Part shown: positions 26,031-34,433 of the stretch, piece after piece | How the letters are laid out: the number at the start of each line of letters is the position of its first letter | Numbering within the stretch: position 1 is the first letter of the stretch | From: Laspinema palackyanum D2a | GTDB lineage: Bacteria; Cyanobacteriota; Cyanobacteriia; Cyanobacteriales; Laspinemataceae | Assembly (NCBI GenBank): GCA_025370845.1 | Contig: JAMXFF010000009.1 | Span: 86,776-150,775 of the forward strand | Direction: 5' to 3' | Length of the DNA: 64,000 nt | Notes under the pieces: generated by a model | The model's input: only the letters and a program-made list of their open reading frames with translations | Databases searched by the model: none | Told to the model about the DNA's origin: nothing | Translations under genes and position numbers: made by a program

Positions 26031-26732
26031 TTAAGCTAAGTCAAACAGCAGCACTTCAGATTCTTCCTCAGATCCAACTAGGGTGAGGGTTTCCGGGGCG
26101 GAACAGGCAACCCCATCCCCAGTTTTCAAGGGGAGGTCATTGAGGGTTAGCTGACCCCGGGCGACTTGTATCCAAGCATGACGGTTCGCGGGAATCTCAT
26201 ACACCACCCGATCGCCTTCATGCAGGATAGTAGCATACAGATTCACATCCTGATGGATAGTAACGGAACCCTCTCGCCCATCTGAGGACCCGATTAACCG
26301 CAATTGGCCGCGTTTTTCCGCCTCGGAATAGTGTTTTTGTTCATAGGAGGGGGGGAGTCCTTGTTGGCCCGGTAACATCCAAATTTGCAGCAGATGCACG
26401 GATTCAGTTCGGGAAGGGTTAAACTCACTATGTGCAACTCCAGTTCCCGCACTCATGCGTTGCACTTCCCCGGGAAGAATGACGGATGTGTTTCCCATAC
26501 TATCTTTATGTTCTAATCCCCCTTCTAGTATATAGGTGAGGATTTCCATATCGCGGTGAGAATGGGTGGGAAAGCCGCCCCCACCACTCACCCAGTCCTG
26601 GTTAATCACCCGCAGGGCACGAAATCCCATGTACTGAGGGTCGTAATAGTTGGCAAAAGAAAAGCTATAGGAGGTTTTGAGCCAGCCATAATTGCCTTGC
26701 CCCCGTTCTTCTGCTTTGCGTAGGGTTAACAT
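26031..26732 (-). CDS. Pirin family protein (YhhW-type cupin)
   Basis: A 233-residue bicupin of the pirin family; some members act as quercetin 2,3-dioxygenases and others regulate metabolism. The N-terminal half has the pirin signature: FANYYDPQYMGFRALRVINQD, GGGGFPTHSHRDMEI with metal-binding His residues, LEGGLEHKDSMGN and MSAGTGVAHSEFN. The C-terminal half is a second, less conserved cupin. I chose the ATG at 26732 because GGAGG lies five bases upstream; an ATG 12 bp earlier lacks this spacing. It is divergent from an HxlR-type regulator 130 bp away, a common arrangement suggesting direct control. Confidence 0.92.
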   Translation of the reverse strand: MLTLRKAEERGQGNYGWLKTSYSFSFANYYDPQYMGFRALRVINQDWVSGGGGFPTHSHRDMEILTYILEGGLEHKDSMGNTSVILPGEVQRMSAGTGVAHSEFNPSRTESVHLLQIWMLPGQQGLPPSYEQKHYSEAEKRGQLRLIGSSDGREGSVTIHQDVNLYATILHEGDRVVYEIPANRHAWIQVARGQLTLNDLPLKTGDGVACSAPETLTLVGSEEESEVLLFDLA

Positions 26733-26792
26733 GGGTTCCTCCAATGCGATCGCGACAGGTTTTATGGAATTTAGATGCTTTACTTATTACTT

Positions 26793-26835
26793 ACTTTAGA
26801 ATGGGTAAAGTCGATTTGTAAAGTATGCACTTTTA
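26793..26835. promoter_or_regulatory. Candidate HxlR operator: two ACTTT/AAAGT inverted repeats
   Basis: ACTTTA-N7-TAAAGT at 26793-26811 and AAAGT-ATGC-ACTTT at 26820-26833 lie in the gap between the divergent pirin and hxlR genes. HxlR proteins are winged-helix dimers that bind such symmetric AT-rich sites. The assignment is inferred from position and symmetry. Confidence 0.4.
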
Positions 26836-26861
26836 AGTGGGTTAGTTCCCAAAAAGTAACA

Positions 26862-27197
26862 ATGGAAGCAAAAGCGGAAGGCAAAAAACAAGTGGGATGT
26901 CCAGTGGAAACAACTTTAGCGATTATTGGGGGACGATGGAAAGTCTTGATTTTGCAAGAGCTATTTTCTGGAGTAAAACGATTTGGAGAACTGCATCGCG
27001 CCTTGGCTGGAATTACTCAAAAAATGCTAACTCAGCAACTGCGGGAACTGGAACGGGATGGGATTATTAACCGGATGGTTTATGCCCAGGTTCCCCCCAA
27101 AGTCGAGTATTCTTTAACGGAATTTGGGATGACTCTCAGACCGATTCTGGAGACGATGCACGAGTGGGGGGTGCGATTTGAGAAAGAACATCCCTGA
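26862..27197 (+). CDS. HxlR family winged-helix transcriptional regulator
   Basis: A DNA-binding regulator of about 111 residues from the ATG at 26862 ([10 protein letters not shown]). It contains the HxlR pattern: [32 protein letters not shown], then [24 protein letters not shown], then the wing [26 protein letters not shown]. One Cys lies just before the first helix, where redox-sensing members (YodB/QorR type) carry their sensor Cys. An earlier in-frame ATG at 26775 would run through the probable operator, so I reject it. It likely controls itself and the divergent pirin gene. Confidence 0.9.
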   Translation: MEAKAEGKKQVGCPVETTLAIIGGRWKVLILQELFSGVKRFGELHRALAGITQKMLTQQLRELERDGIINRMVYAQVPPKVEYSLTEFGMTLRPILETMHEWGVRFEKEHP

Positions 27198-29660
27198 TTA
27201 AGCGCAAACCACTCGATTGCGTCCTTGCGCTTTAGCCACATAGAGGGCTCCGTCGGCATTGGCAATCAGTTGGGTGGGAGTGGTTTCGGAACTGGGGGTG
27301 AGGGTTGCTACCCCTAAACTCATGGTGATGTAAGAACTTACGTGAGATTGAGCATGAGGAATCTGTAATTCAGCCACTTGCATCCTAATTCGTTCGGCGA
27401 GTTCTAAGGCATTTTTCAGGTCGGTATTGGGCAAAATGGCGGCAAATTCCTCTCCGCCATATCGGGCGATCAGTTCGCTTTTGGGGTTAATACATTGACC
27501 GAGGGCTGCGGCCACTTGTTGGAGGCACTCGTCACCGGCTTGATGTCCGTAGGTATCGTTATAGGGTTTGAAGTAGTCAATATCGCACAAAATTAGGGAG
27601 AGGGGATCCGGTGGGCTTCGTCGCCATGCCTGAAGCAGAAATTCATCAAAACAACGACGATTGGCGACTTGAGTTAAGCCATCAAGAGAGGCAATTCGGT
27701 GTAATTCTTGATTGGCCGCTTGCAGTTGTTCAAAGAGGGTGGATTGTTGGATGGCGATCGCCACCTGGGTGGCTAATTCTTGGAGAAACTCCGTTTCCCA
27801 ATTCTGCCACTGCCTGGGACCTTGGCAGTGATGAGCAATCAGCAATCCCCAAAGTTGATTCTTCTTACCCGGGGAATTTTCTCCTAATTCTTCTTCTGAA
27901 TTGTGGCTAAAGTCTTCATTTAATAAAATCGGCACGACTAAATTCGCTTTAACTTGAAACTGGGCTAATAAATTACGATGACAGGGACTGATGGGGGCGC
28001 TATAAATATCCGAGGTAGCTTTGAGGCGTCCTTTTTGATAAAGTTGGGCATGAGTTTTCCCAAAGCAAGGGTCGAGAATCGTGAGGTTGAGAATTTCTCG
28101 GGTTCCATTGGCACAAGATTCTACGACAACTTTGCCACTCCAATCGGGGTGAAAGCGATAAATAATCACGCGATCGGTATTTAAAAAGGGTCGAACTTCG
28201 GCAACGGTGGTGTTGAGAATTTCTTTGAGATTGAGAGAAGAACGAATGCGATCGCGCATGGCAGACATGACGCGCTCTCGTTCCAGTTGCAATTGCAGGG
28301 CTTCTTGGGCCACAACTCGGCTGGTAATATCGCGTAAAATGACCGTAAACAGTCGTTCTGAACCGACTTCTAATTTAGAAATTGAGGCTTCTGCGGGAAA
28401 TTTGCTCCCATCTTTGCGGCGTCCGAACACTTGCGATCGCGTCCCCATTGTCCGGGATACTTCCGGGGTGTCGCGGAAGTTTTTAATATACTGGCGATGC
28501 TTCTGACGCAGATTTTCCGGTATCAGGAGATCTAGCGGTTGTCCCATTACCTCGGCTGCACTGTAACCAAAGATTTTCTCAGCCCCTTGGTTAAACAGTT
28601 GAATGCGGTGAGTTTCGTCAATGGAAATAATCGCATCGTCAGCACTATTGAGGATTCCCGCCAAACGCGCTTGGGACAGGAGCAGGGCTGCTTCTGTATG
28701 TTGGCGTTCTAAAATTTCCCGTCGTAATTGCTCATTCGCCTGTTGGAGTTCGGTGGTGCGTTCTTCGACTAAGCCCTGCAATGCGGCGATCGCTGCATCC
28801 ATCTCAATCGGTGTACATCCTTGCAGTAAACTGGTTTGGGTGATGATTCCCTGTAACGAATCCCCCTCATCGGCAACGACTAATCGTCGGACTCGATACT
28901 CCCGCATTAACCGATGAGCAGTCCATAGACAATCTGTCGGTTGCACCAGCAGCAGGGGCGAACTCATCACCTCGGCAGCGGTCAGTTTTCTCAGATTGAG
29001 TTCTAATGCCTGTAGTTGCAGGATATCCCGTTCTGTGACAATTCCGATCGGGATCGGCATGGGGGGAACTTCTGGGGTCGGCATTGCATTATCCCGGTGG
29101 CGATTCTGGGCGATCGCCACGCAACTGACCCGATGGATGCTCATCAAGGTGGCTAATTCCAACACCGATGCCGACGGGGACGCCGTAATCACGTTCGGGT
29201 TCATCACTTCCACCACTCGTCTCAAGCGCATCCAATCTGCCGGTTGGATAATTTCCCGAATGCTCTGGTAAGTAATCGTTCCTACTAATTTCTCATCAGG
29301 ATCCACGATGGGCACATGGCGAATCTGTTTTTGACGCAACAAATCCAAGAGGGTGACGAGATTCGGAAGATGCTCCTCCTGTAAAATAAACGGCCTAGAG
29401 GTCATTAATGCAGAAATCGGTTGTTTACTAAACGCTTTGCTGAATGACTCTATTTCCCGATCGCCAGTCTGTGCCGTCAATTTGACCACATCCCGTTCCG
29501 TAAATATACCCAGGATTTTATCGGCTGCCACCACGATCGCGCAGCTCGATTGTACCTGGCTCATCAGCACGATCGCCGAGCTAACTGGAGTATCTGGCGT
29601 GACGGTTAACGGATGGCGGTCAATGGCTAACTGTACAGAAAAAGCGGTACTTTCAAGCAT
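27198..29660 (-). CDS. Diguanylate cyclase with CBS, PAS and GAF domains
   Basis: An 820-residue signalling protein that should make c-di-GMP. Order: two CBS pairs at about 10-285 (adenine-nucleotide sensing), a short coiled coil, a PAS domain at about 330-440 (DDAIISIDETHRIQLFNQGAEKIFGYSAAEV), a phytochrome-type GAF at about 465-640 (FLNTDRVIIYRFHPDWSGKVV, without an obvious bilin-binding Cys in the usual place), and a C-terminal GGDEF domain at about 655-815. The active site is intact (RYGGEEF), while the inhibitory RxxD site position reads PKSE, so product inhibition of the usual kind is unlikely. The minus-strand gene ends one base after the convergent hxlR stop codon. Confidence 0.93.
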   Translation of the reverse strand: MLESTAFSVQLAIDRHPLTVTPDTPVSSAIVLMSQVQSSCAIVVAADKILGIFTERDVVKLTAQTGDREIESFSKAFSKQPISALMTSRPFILQEEHLPNLVTLLDLLRQKQIRHVPIVDPDEKLVGTITYQSIREIIQPADWMRLRRVVEVMNPNVITASPSASVLELATLMSIHRVSCVAIAQNRHRDNAMPTPEVPPMPIPIGIVTERDILQLQALELNLRKLTAAEVMSSPLLLVQPTDCLWTAHRLMREYRVRRLVVADEGDSLQGIITQTSLLQGCTPIEMDAAIAALQGLVEERTTELQQANEQLRREILERQHTEAALLLSQARLAGILNSADDAIISIDETHRIQLFNQGAEKIFGYSAAEVMGQPLDLLIPENLRQKHRQYIKNFRDTPEVSRTMGTRSQVFGRRKDGSKFPAEASISKLEVGSERLFTVILRDITSRVVAQEALQLQLERERVMSAMRDRIRSSLNLKEILNTTVAEVRPFLNTDRVIIYRFHPDWSGKVVVESCANGTREILNLTILDPCFGKTHAQLYQKGRLKATSDIYSAPISPCHRNLLAQFQVKANLVVPILLNEDFSHNSEEELGENSPGKKNQLWGLLIAHHCQGPRQWQNWETEFLQELATQVAIAIQQSTLFEQLQAANQELHRIASLDGLTQVANRRCFDEFLLQAWRRSPPDPLSLILCDIDYFKPYNDTYGHQAGDECLQQVAAALGQCINPKSELIARYGGEEFAAILPNTDLKNALELAERIRMQVAELQIPHAQSHVSSYITMSLGVATLTPSSETTPTQLIANADGALYVAKAQGRNRVVCA

Positions 29661-30048
29661 AAATTAAAGGCATTTAATAATTCGGCGCAGTGTCTTCCTC
29701 AATTGCAGGGTTTATCTTGACTTATCCTGGGTTGTTTGGGAAGGCTTGCGAAAATTGAGGTCTAATCTCTTCATTCTCTAGTGATATTGTATTACTCCGG
29801 AGGTACCTTTCTGCCCTAGGGCTGTCATCTTGTGGCTTGTCCCATCAGAACTCTAGGTCGGTTTATAGAGTCTAATCCCTCAAAGCTCAATCGCTGAATG
29901 CGGTAAATTTCCCCCCGGTTACCACTATCCCGGGTTGTTCATCCCACCGGGGATAGGTCCAACTCTGGGATTTTCCCGGGGTGCAATCGGCGATCGCCTT
30001 CATCCTAACCACCCCTCACGGGAAATACTATCGTTGGAGAGGTTTCAA
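29661..30048. other. Intergenic region with no gene seen
   Basis: About 390 bp between divergent genes. There is a weak inverted repeat near 29925-29955 (TATCCC/GGGATA). No ORF or RNA gene could be supported. Confidence 0.5.
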
Positions 30049-30966
30049 ATGCGTAAAGTTCCCCCCTTCTTCCTCGCTGCTGCCACCACAGTTCTGGTTT
30101 TTTTAATCGCACTGCTGTCTGCCTCAGCACAGTGGCGTCCGGTTAAAACCGGCATTCTTTTTGGCATTAGTGGCATCGCCTTAGTTGAAAACTCTCTTGA
30201 TGAAATGGGATGTCCCCCAGGCACTTGTTTTGTGATCGTCCATGACAATAAAATAGAGAGCGACGGTCGTATCGCTATTTTAACCGTTCGCGGACAAGAT
30301 TCTTTAGATTATTTACCCCTACAGTGGCCTGATGGCGAAGAATGGCCGATCGATTTAGAGGCGATCGCCCTTGTCCCAGGCACTCAAGACTCGGCTTTTA
30401 TGGCAGTCACCAGTTTCGGTCGCGTCTATTATTTCACCCTCGATTCTACCGGAACCATTCAACTGCGCCAAATCTTTTCTCTTCCAGATTTGCCGGAAAA
30501 TACTAATTTAGAAGGCTTTGATTTACACCTGATTAATGGGCAATTGTTAGCCGTTTGGGGTCATCGCGGGAGTCCCGATGATTCAGGGGTACTTTATTGG
30601 GGCTGGTTTGACTGGAACGGATATCAAATCTCGGGTCAAGGATCGGCTGTGATTACCGTTCCTTGGCCCGAGGAAGATGTTCGTCACATTAGTGACATCA
30701 AAGTTAACAATGCGGGCATTCTCTATATCACTTCCTCTCGCGACCCCGGAGATGATGGACCTTTTGATTCCGCTGTTTACGCCGCTGGCCTGTTTTCAAT
30801 GAACGGCAACGCCATTGAATTTCGTCCGGCTTCTTCTCTAGCTCCTCTCTATCGCATTAATGGTCATAAAATAGAAGCCTTAGAATTTTTACCGGGTCTT
30901 TCTGGCGGCAAAATTTTTGGGACAGATGATGAAAATCAAGGGTCATCCATTTACATCAACCGCTAA
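30049..30966 (+). CDS. Secreted protein, probable beta-propeller, unknown function
   Basis: About 305 residues from the ATG at 30049, which has GAGAGG upstream. MRKVPPFFLAAATTVLVFLIALLSASAQW is a clear signal peptide with cleavage after ASA or nearby. The remainder consists of repeated short beta-strand segments with W, Y, F and GxxD-type turns (DLEAIALVPGTQDSAFMAVTSFGRVYYFTLD, HISDIKVNNAGILYITSS, KIEALEFLPG, KIFGTDDENQGSSIYINR), suggesting a beta-propeller like SdiA-regulated or phytase-like esterase proteins. This fold call is inference and I do not recognise a family. It stands alone, 87 bp before the next plus-strand gene. Confidence 0.7.
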   Translation: MRKVPPFFLAAATTVLVFLIALLSASAQWRPVKTGILFGISGIALVENSLDEMGCPPGTCFVIVHDNKIESDGRIAILTVRGQDSLDYLPLQWPDGEEWPIDLEAIALVPGTQDSAFMAVTSFGRVYYFTLDSTGTIQLRQIFSLPDLPENTNLEGFDLHLINGQLLAVWGHRGSPDDSGVLYWGWFDWNGYQISGQGSAVITVPWPEEDVRHISDIKVNNAGILYITSSRDPGDDGPFDSAVYAAGLFSMNGNAIEFRPASSLAPLYRINGHKIEALEFLPGLSGGKIFGTDDENQGSSIYINR

Positions 30967-31052
30967 GGTTTTCTAAGGGCTAATCTGGGAATTGCCAGAA
31001 ATTTTATGCTAAAATAAGACCAGGGATAAGATGAACTCCCCCCTGAACTATT

Positions 31053-31511
31053 ATGGCTATCAGTCTGAGCAAAGAACAGTTGATCCACGAGATAGCAGTC
31101 ATCCATCGCCGTCAAAAAGGCACGGTATTTTCTCCCGGCGTCATTGGAAAAATTTTGGGCCATCCTCAATCTTGGAGAAGTCTCAAAAAGGACGAACTCA
31201 TTGCAGTTTTAGAGGCTTGGCATCATCTGTTACAGTCCTGTCCTAAAACCGCCAACTGGGAAACGGTCGAAAGGGGCGATCGCCGGGTCTCTTTACTCGC
31301 CGACGGACAACCCTGGGTGGACTATTTTGGCTTTCCTTCTCTCCAGAGTGCGGAAACATTTTTAAACGAAGTTTTACCCCATTGTGACTGGGCGATCGTG
31401 CGTTCCAGTGGGAAGCGTGTTAATGCCAGTTTTGAGTGCAAAGTCTGGGGATTAACTCCGGATTACTTGGCGGCGATCGGTTCTCAACGGTTAGCAGTTT
31501 GTGCCCGATGA
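31053..31511 (+). CDS. Conserved hypothetical protein (152 aa)
   Basis: A soluble 152-residue protein beginning MAISLSKEQLIHEIAVIHRR. The first half is helical and mentions a KDELIAVLEAW segment; the second half has alternating strands (WETVERGDRRVSLLADGQPWVDYFGFPS, WAIVRSSGKRVNASFECKVWGL). No catalytic motif or known domain was recognised. It resembles unannotated proteins I associate with cyanobacterial genomes. The ATG is preceded by no strong ribosome site. It precedes a long repeat cluster. Confidence 0.7.
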   Translation: MAISLSKEQLIHEIAVIHRRQKGTVFSPGVIGKILGHPQSWRSLKKDELIAVLEAWHHLLQSCPKTANWETVERGDRRVSLLADGQPWVDYFGFPSLQSAETFLNEVLPHCDWAIVRSSGKRVNASFECKVWGLTPDYLAAIGSQRLAVCAR

Positions 31512-31559
31512 ACTCTGATTATCGGGGTTGATATTTTGTAACTTGCGGGATTCTTGTGC

Positions 31560-31963
31560 CGGAAACGACTGAAGTCGTTACTACGAACGAAGAGAACGAC
31601 TAGACATCTAGCAAAATTCTCTTAAGCCCCCCTAAAACTAAATATTTATTCCTCTGGCTTCCCCCTTTTTAAGGGGGACGGGAGGGGGATCTCCCGGGGG
31701 GTTGGGGGGATCAAACGGGTATTTTGCAAGAGAACGACTGAAGTCGTTACTACGAACAATTCAGAACGACTGAAGTCGTTACTACGAACAATTCAGAACG
31801 ACTGAAGTCGTTACTACGAACAATTCAGAACGACTGAAGTTGTTACTACGAACGAAGAGAACGACTGAAGTCGTTACTACGAACGGGGAAGAACGACTGA
31901 AGTCGTTACTACGAACTTAAGAGAACGACTGAAATCGTTACTACGAACTTAAGAGAACGACTT
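31560..31963. repeat. REP-like hairpin array (family 1), eight or nine units
   Basis: Units of AACGACTGAAGTCGTTAC followed by TACGAAC, all in one orientation. After 31731 the first copies are exactly 32 bp apart (for example 31765 and 31797), separated by AATTCAG, GAAGAG, GGGGAAG or TTAAGAG. One unit near 31595 is split by a MITE-like element. The last, partial unit abuts the rarA reading frame. Confidence 0.9.
31599..31733. mobile_element. MITE-like element, copy M3 (about 135 bp)
   Basis: It sits inside a REP unit: AACGACT is followed by AGACATCTAGCAAAA, and the right end TTTTGCAAGAGA is followed by ACGACTGAAG. The interior is the reverse complement of copy M2 with few differences, including GATCTCCCGGGGGGTT. 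Confidence 0.8.
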
Positions 31964-31996
31964 TATTTGGGGTTTCTATTAGTTTTAATGGGGATG

Positions 31997-34219
31997 ATGA
32001 AATTTAAGACAAAAACACAACCAAATCTTGAGAAAGATGCACCATTGGCGGCGCGGATGCGACCCCGGGTTTTGGAGGAATTTATTGGACAGGACCATAT
32101 TTTGGGAGAGGGACGGTTGTTGCGTCGGGCAATTCAGGCGGATCAACTTTCTTCTTTGATTTTTTATGGTCCTCCCGGGACGGGAAAAACTACTTTAGCG
32201 CGGGTGATTGCTAATAGTACCCAAGCTCAGTTTATTGCGATTAATGCGGTGCTTTCTGGGGTGAAGGAGATTCGGGAGGCGATCGCCACTGCCCAAAAAC
32301 ATCGAGAGGAATCGTCCCAACGAACCATTTTATTTGTCGATGAGGTGCATCGGTTTAATAAATCTCAACAGGATGCCCTCTTACCTTGGGTGGAAAATGG
32401 TACAGTTATTCTAATTGGAGCAACCACAGAAAACCCCTATTTTGAAGTCAATAAAGCCTTAGTCAGTCGATCGCGGATTTTTCAACTGACTCCCCTGACT
32501 CCCACGGATTTACAGCAGATTTGTGAACAAACTTTAAGGGATAGCGATCGCGGATATGGACATCTCCAGGTCCATCTGGATCCAGAGGCAACAGCTCATC
32601 TCGTGGATGTTGCTAATGGCGATGCGCGATCGCTGTTGAATGCCTTAGAATTGGCGGTGGAAACCACCCCCCCTGATGACACCGGCAAGATTCGCATTAC
32701 CTTGGAAGTGGCGGAAGAATCCATCCAGAAACGGGCGGTTTTATATGACAAGGAAGGGGATGCTCACTTTGATACGATCAGTGCTTTTATTAAAAGTTTA
32801 CGCGGTTCGGACCCGGATGCGGCCCTGTACTGGTTAGCCAAAATGGTGTATGCCGGGGAAGATCCACGGTTTATCTTCCGACGGATGTTGATTTTAGCCA
32901 GTGAGGATATTGGACTGGCGGATCCGAATGCCGTGGTGATGGTAAATGCTTGTGCGGAAAGCTTCGATCGCGTGGGAATGCCCGAAGGACGGTATCATTT
33001 AGCCCAAGCGGCGCTATACTTAGCTACTGCCCCTAAATCTAACAGTATTATGGGCTTTTTTGATGCCTTAGCAACCGTGGAAAAAGAACGAGAGGCAGAG
33101 GTTCCCAGCCATTTAAAAGATGGGAATCGGGATAAAAAGGGGTTCGGACATGGTGCCGGATATTTGTATCCTCACGCCTATCGAGATCATTGGGTAGAAC
33201 AGCAATATTTACCCCAAAGTTTGCAGGGACAGGTGTTTTATCAACCGTCTAATCAGGGGAAAGAGGGAGAAATTGCCAACCAGGTGGCGCGACGGCGGGA
33301 AGCGCAGTTGGCGGCAATGGTGGAAGGGGTGGGGGTCGCCCCGGCAGAAGTTCTCACCTATGGTCCTGGCGATCGCACTGCCGATCGCTGGTTGCAGCGC
33401 ACGTTGGGACAAGTCGGCGATCGCCTCGGACAGGTGCGCGATCGCCTATTTGAGATGGCACAACCCCAACGGCATCATCTGATTCTGGATTTGAACGCCC
33501 AAAGTGGATTACTCACTTGGGAAGCAGTCCGACGAGTCCCAGAAGGGGGAGTTTATGCGATCGCCCGTCAGGAATCCGAAGTGAGGGCGTTAATCGAACA
33601 ATCTGCATCCCTGCCGGAATTAATGCGTCCGATGGTGATAGCATCGTCTCTATCTGAAATTCGGCCAACCCTGGACAAGGAAGCACCGGGAGTCAAATTT
33701 GACCGCATCCTGGGCCGAAATGCCTGGGTTCGGGAAGGGGATAAACGGGCGATCGCCAGGAGTTTGGCGTCCCTGCTGTCAGAGTCAGGAGGGTTAGTTT
33801 TAGGGGAAACCTTGCCGCGTTATACTCAGCGTCTATATCGGTTGTTAGGAGGGAAAGGACTCAAGGGAAATTTAGGCGATCGCCTGATGGCAGCAGAAGA
33901 GGCCATTTATCAAGACCCTACGGATCCGATGGTAAATTGGGATGCAGCAGATTTGCAACGGGATTTAGAATCCGTGGGGTTTCGAGTCGAGTTGCAAATT
34001 GAGCGATCGCACCAGGAATTACAGATTACTTCTGCCATGCTCGATCGCTGGTTTACTCCCTCCCAGTCGGAAAAACCCAGCTATGGGGACCGATTGGCAC
34101 AGATGCTCTCCGGGACAGAGGTTCAGGCAGTTAGGGAGGCATTTCAGCGTCATCTCCTCCATCAAACCGTGCAATGGGAAAGTGCGATCGCCTTCCTCTG
34201 TGCCAACCTGGAGTTTTAA
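31997..34219 (+). CDS. rarA: RarA/MgsA-type AAA ATPase fused to a methyltransferase-like domain
   Basis: Replication-fork maintenance ATPase with an added C-terminal domain. Residues about 15-430 are RarA: MRPRVLEEFIGQDHILGEG, Walker A GPPGTGKTTLA (about 57), Walker B FVDEVHRFNKSQQDALLP, sensor 1 IGATTENP, and the tetramerisation region with RSLLNALELA and HFDTISAFIKSLRGSDPDAALYWLAKM. From about 465, LILDLNAQSGLLTWEAVRRVPEGGVYAI resembles a SAM-methyltransferase motif I in degenerate form. Similar fusions are known in cyanobacteria. Start candidates are ATGs at 31988, 31994 and 31997; a TTG at 31967 lies against the repeat array. I chose MKFKTK. Total about 740 residues. Confidence 0.88.
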   Translation: MKFKTKTQPNLEKDAPLAARMRPRVLEEFIGQDHILGEGRLLRRAIQADQLSSLIFYGPPGTGKTTLARVIANSTQAQFIAINAVLSGVKEIREAIATAQKHREESSQRTILFVDEVHRFNKSQQDALLPWVENGTVILIGATTENPYFEVNKALVSRSRIFQLTPLTPTDLQQICEQTLRDSDRGYGHLQVHLDPEATAHLVDVANGDARSLLNALELAVETTPPDDTGKIRITLEVAEESIQKRAVLYDKEGDAHFDTISAFIKSLRGSDPDAALYWLAKMVYAGEDPRFIFRRMLILASEDIGLADPNAVVMVNACAESFDRVGMPEGRYHLAQAALYLATAPKSNSIMGFFDALATVEKEREAEVPSHLKDGNRDKKGFGHGAGYLYPHAYRDHWVEQQYLPQSLQGQVFYQPSNQGKEGEIANQVARRREAQLAAMVEGVGVAPAEVLTYGPGDRTADRWLQRTLGQVGDRLGQVRDRLFEMAQPQRHHLILDLNAQSGLLTWEAVRRVPEGGVYAIARQESEVRALIEQSASLPELMRPMVIASSLSEIRPTLDKEAPGVKFDRILGRNAWVREGDKRAIARSLASLLSESGGLVLGETLPRYTQRLYRLLGGKGLKGNLGDRLMAAEEAIYQDPTDPMVNWDAADLQRDLESVGFRVELQIERSHQELQITSAMLDRWFTPSQSEKPSYGDRLAQMLSGTEVQAVREAFQRHLLHQTVQWESAIAFLCANLEF

Positions 34220-34433
34220 GTATCCTGCACCTGCCGTGCCATTGGGTTTAGAAAATGCGGGCAAAATGTCAGTACACCAAGCACAGGATGGATAAAACAG
34301 CGAGTTCCCGCCTGAAATCCGCAAGTTAGTCCAGAAGATGCCTGCTTCTATATTTCGGTAGATGTGCTTTGGGGGTTCCTAGGGCTACGATCGAAACCGC
34401 AGAAAAAATATAAATACACAGGAATAAGGAGTT

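Noticed and set aside
31731-31963. Possible CRISPR array
   Set aside because: Units are about 26 bp with only 6-8 bp between them, the intervening words repeat, and no cas genes are near. This is a REP-type array.
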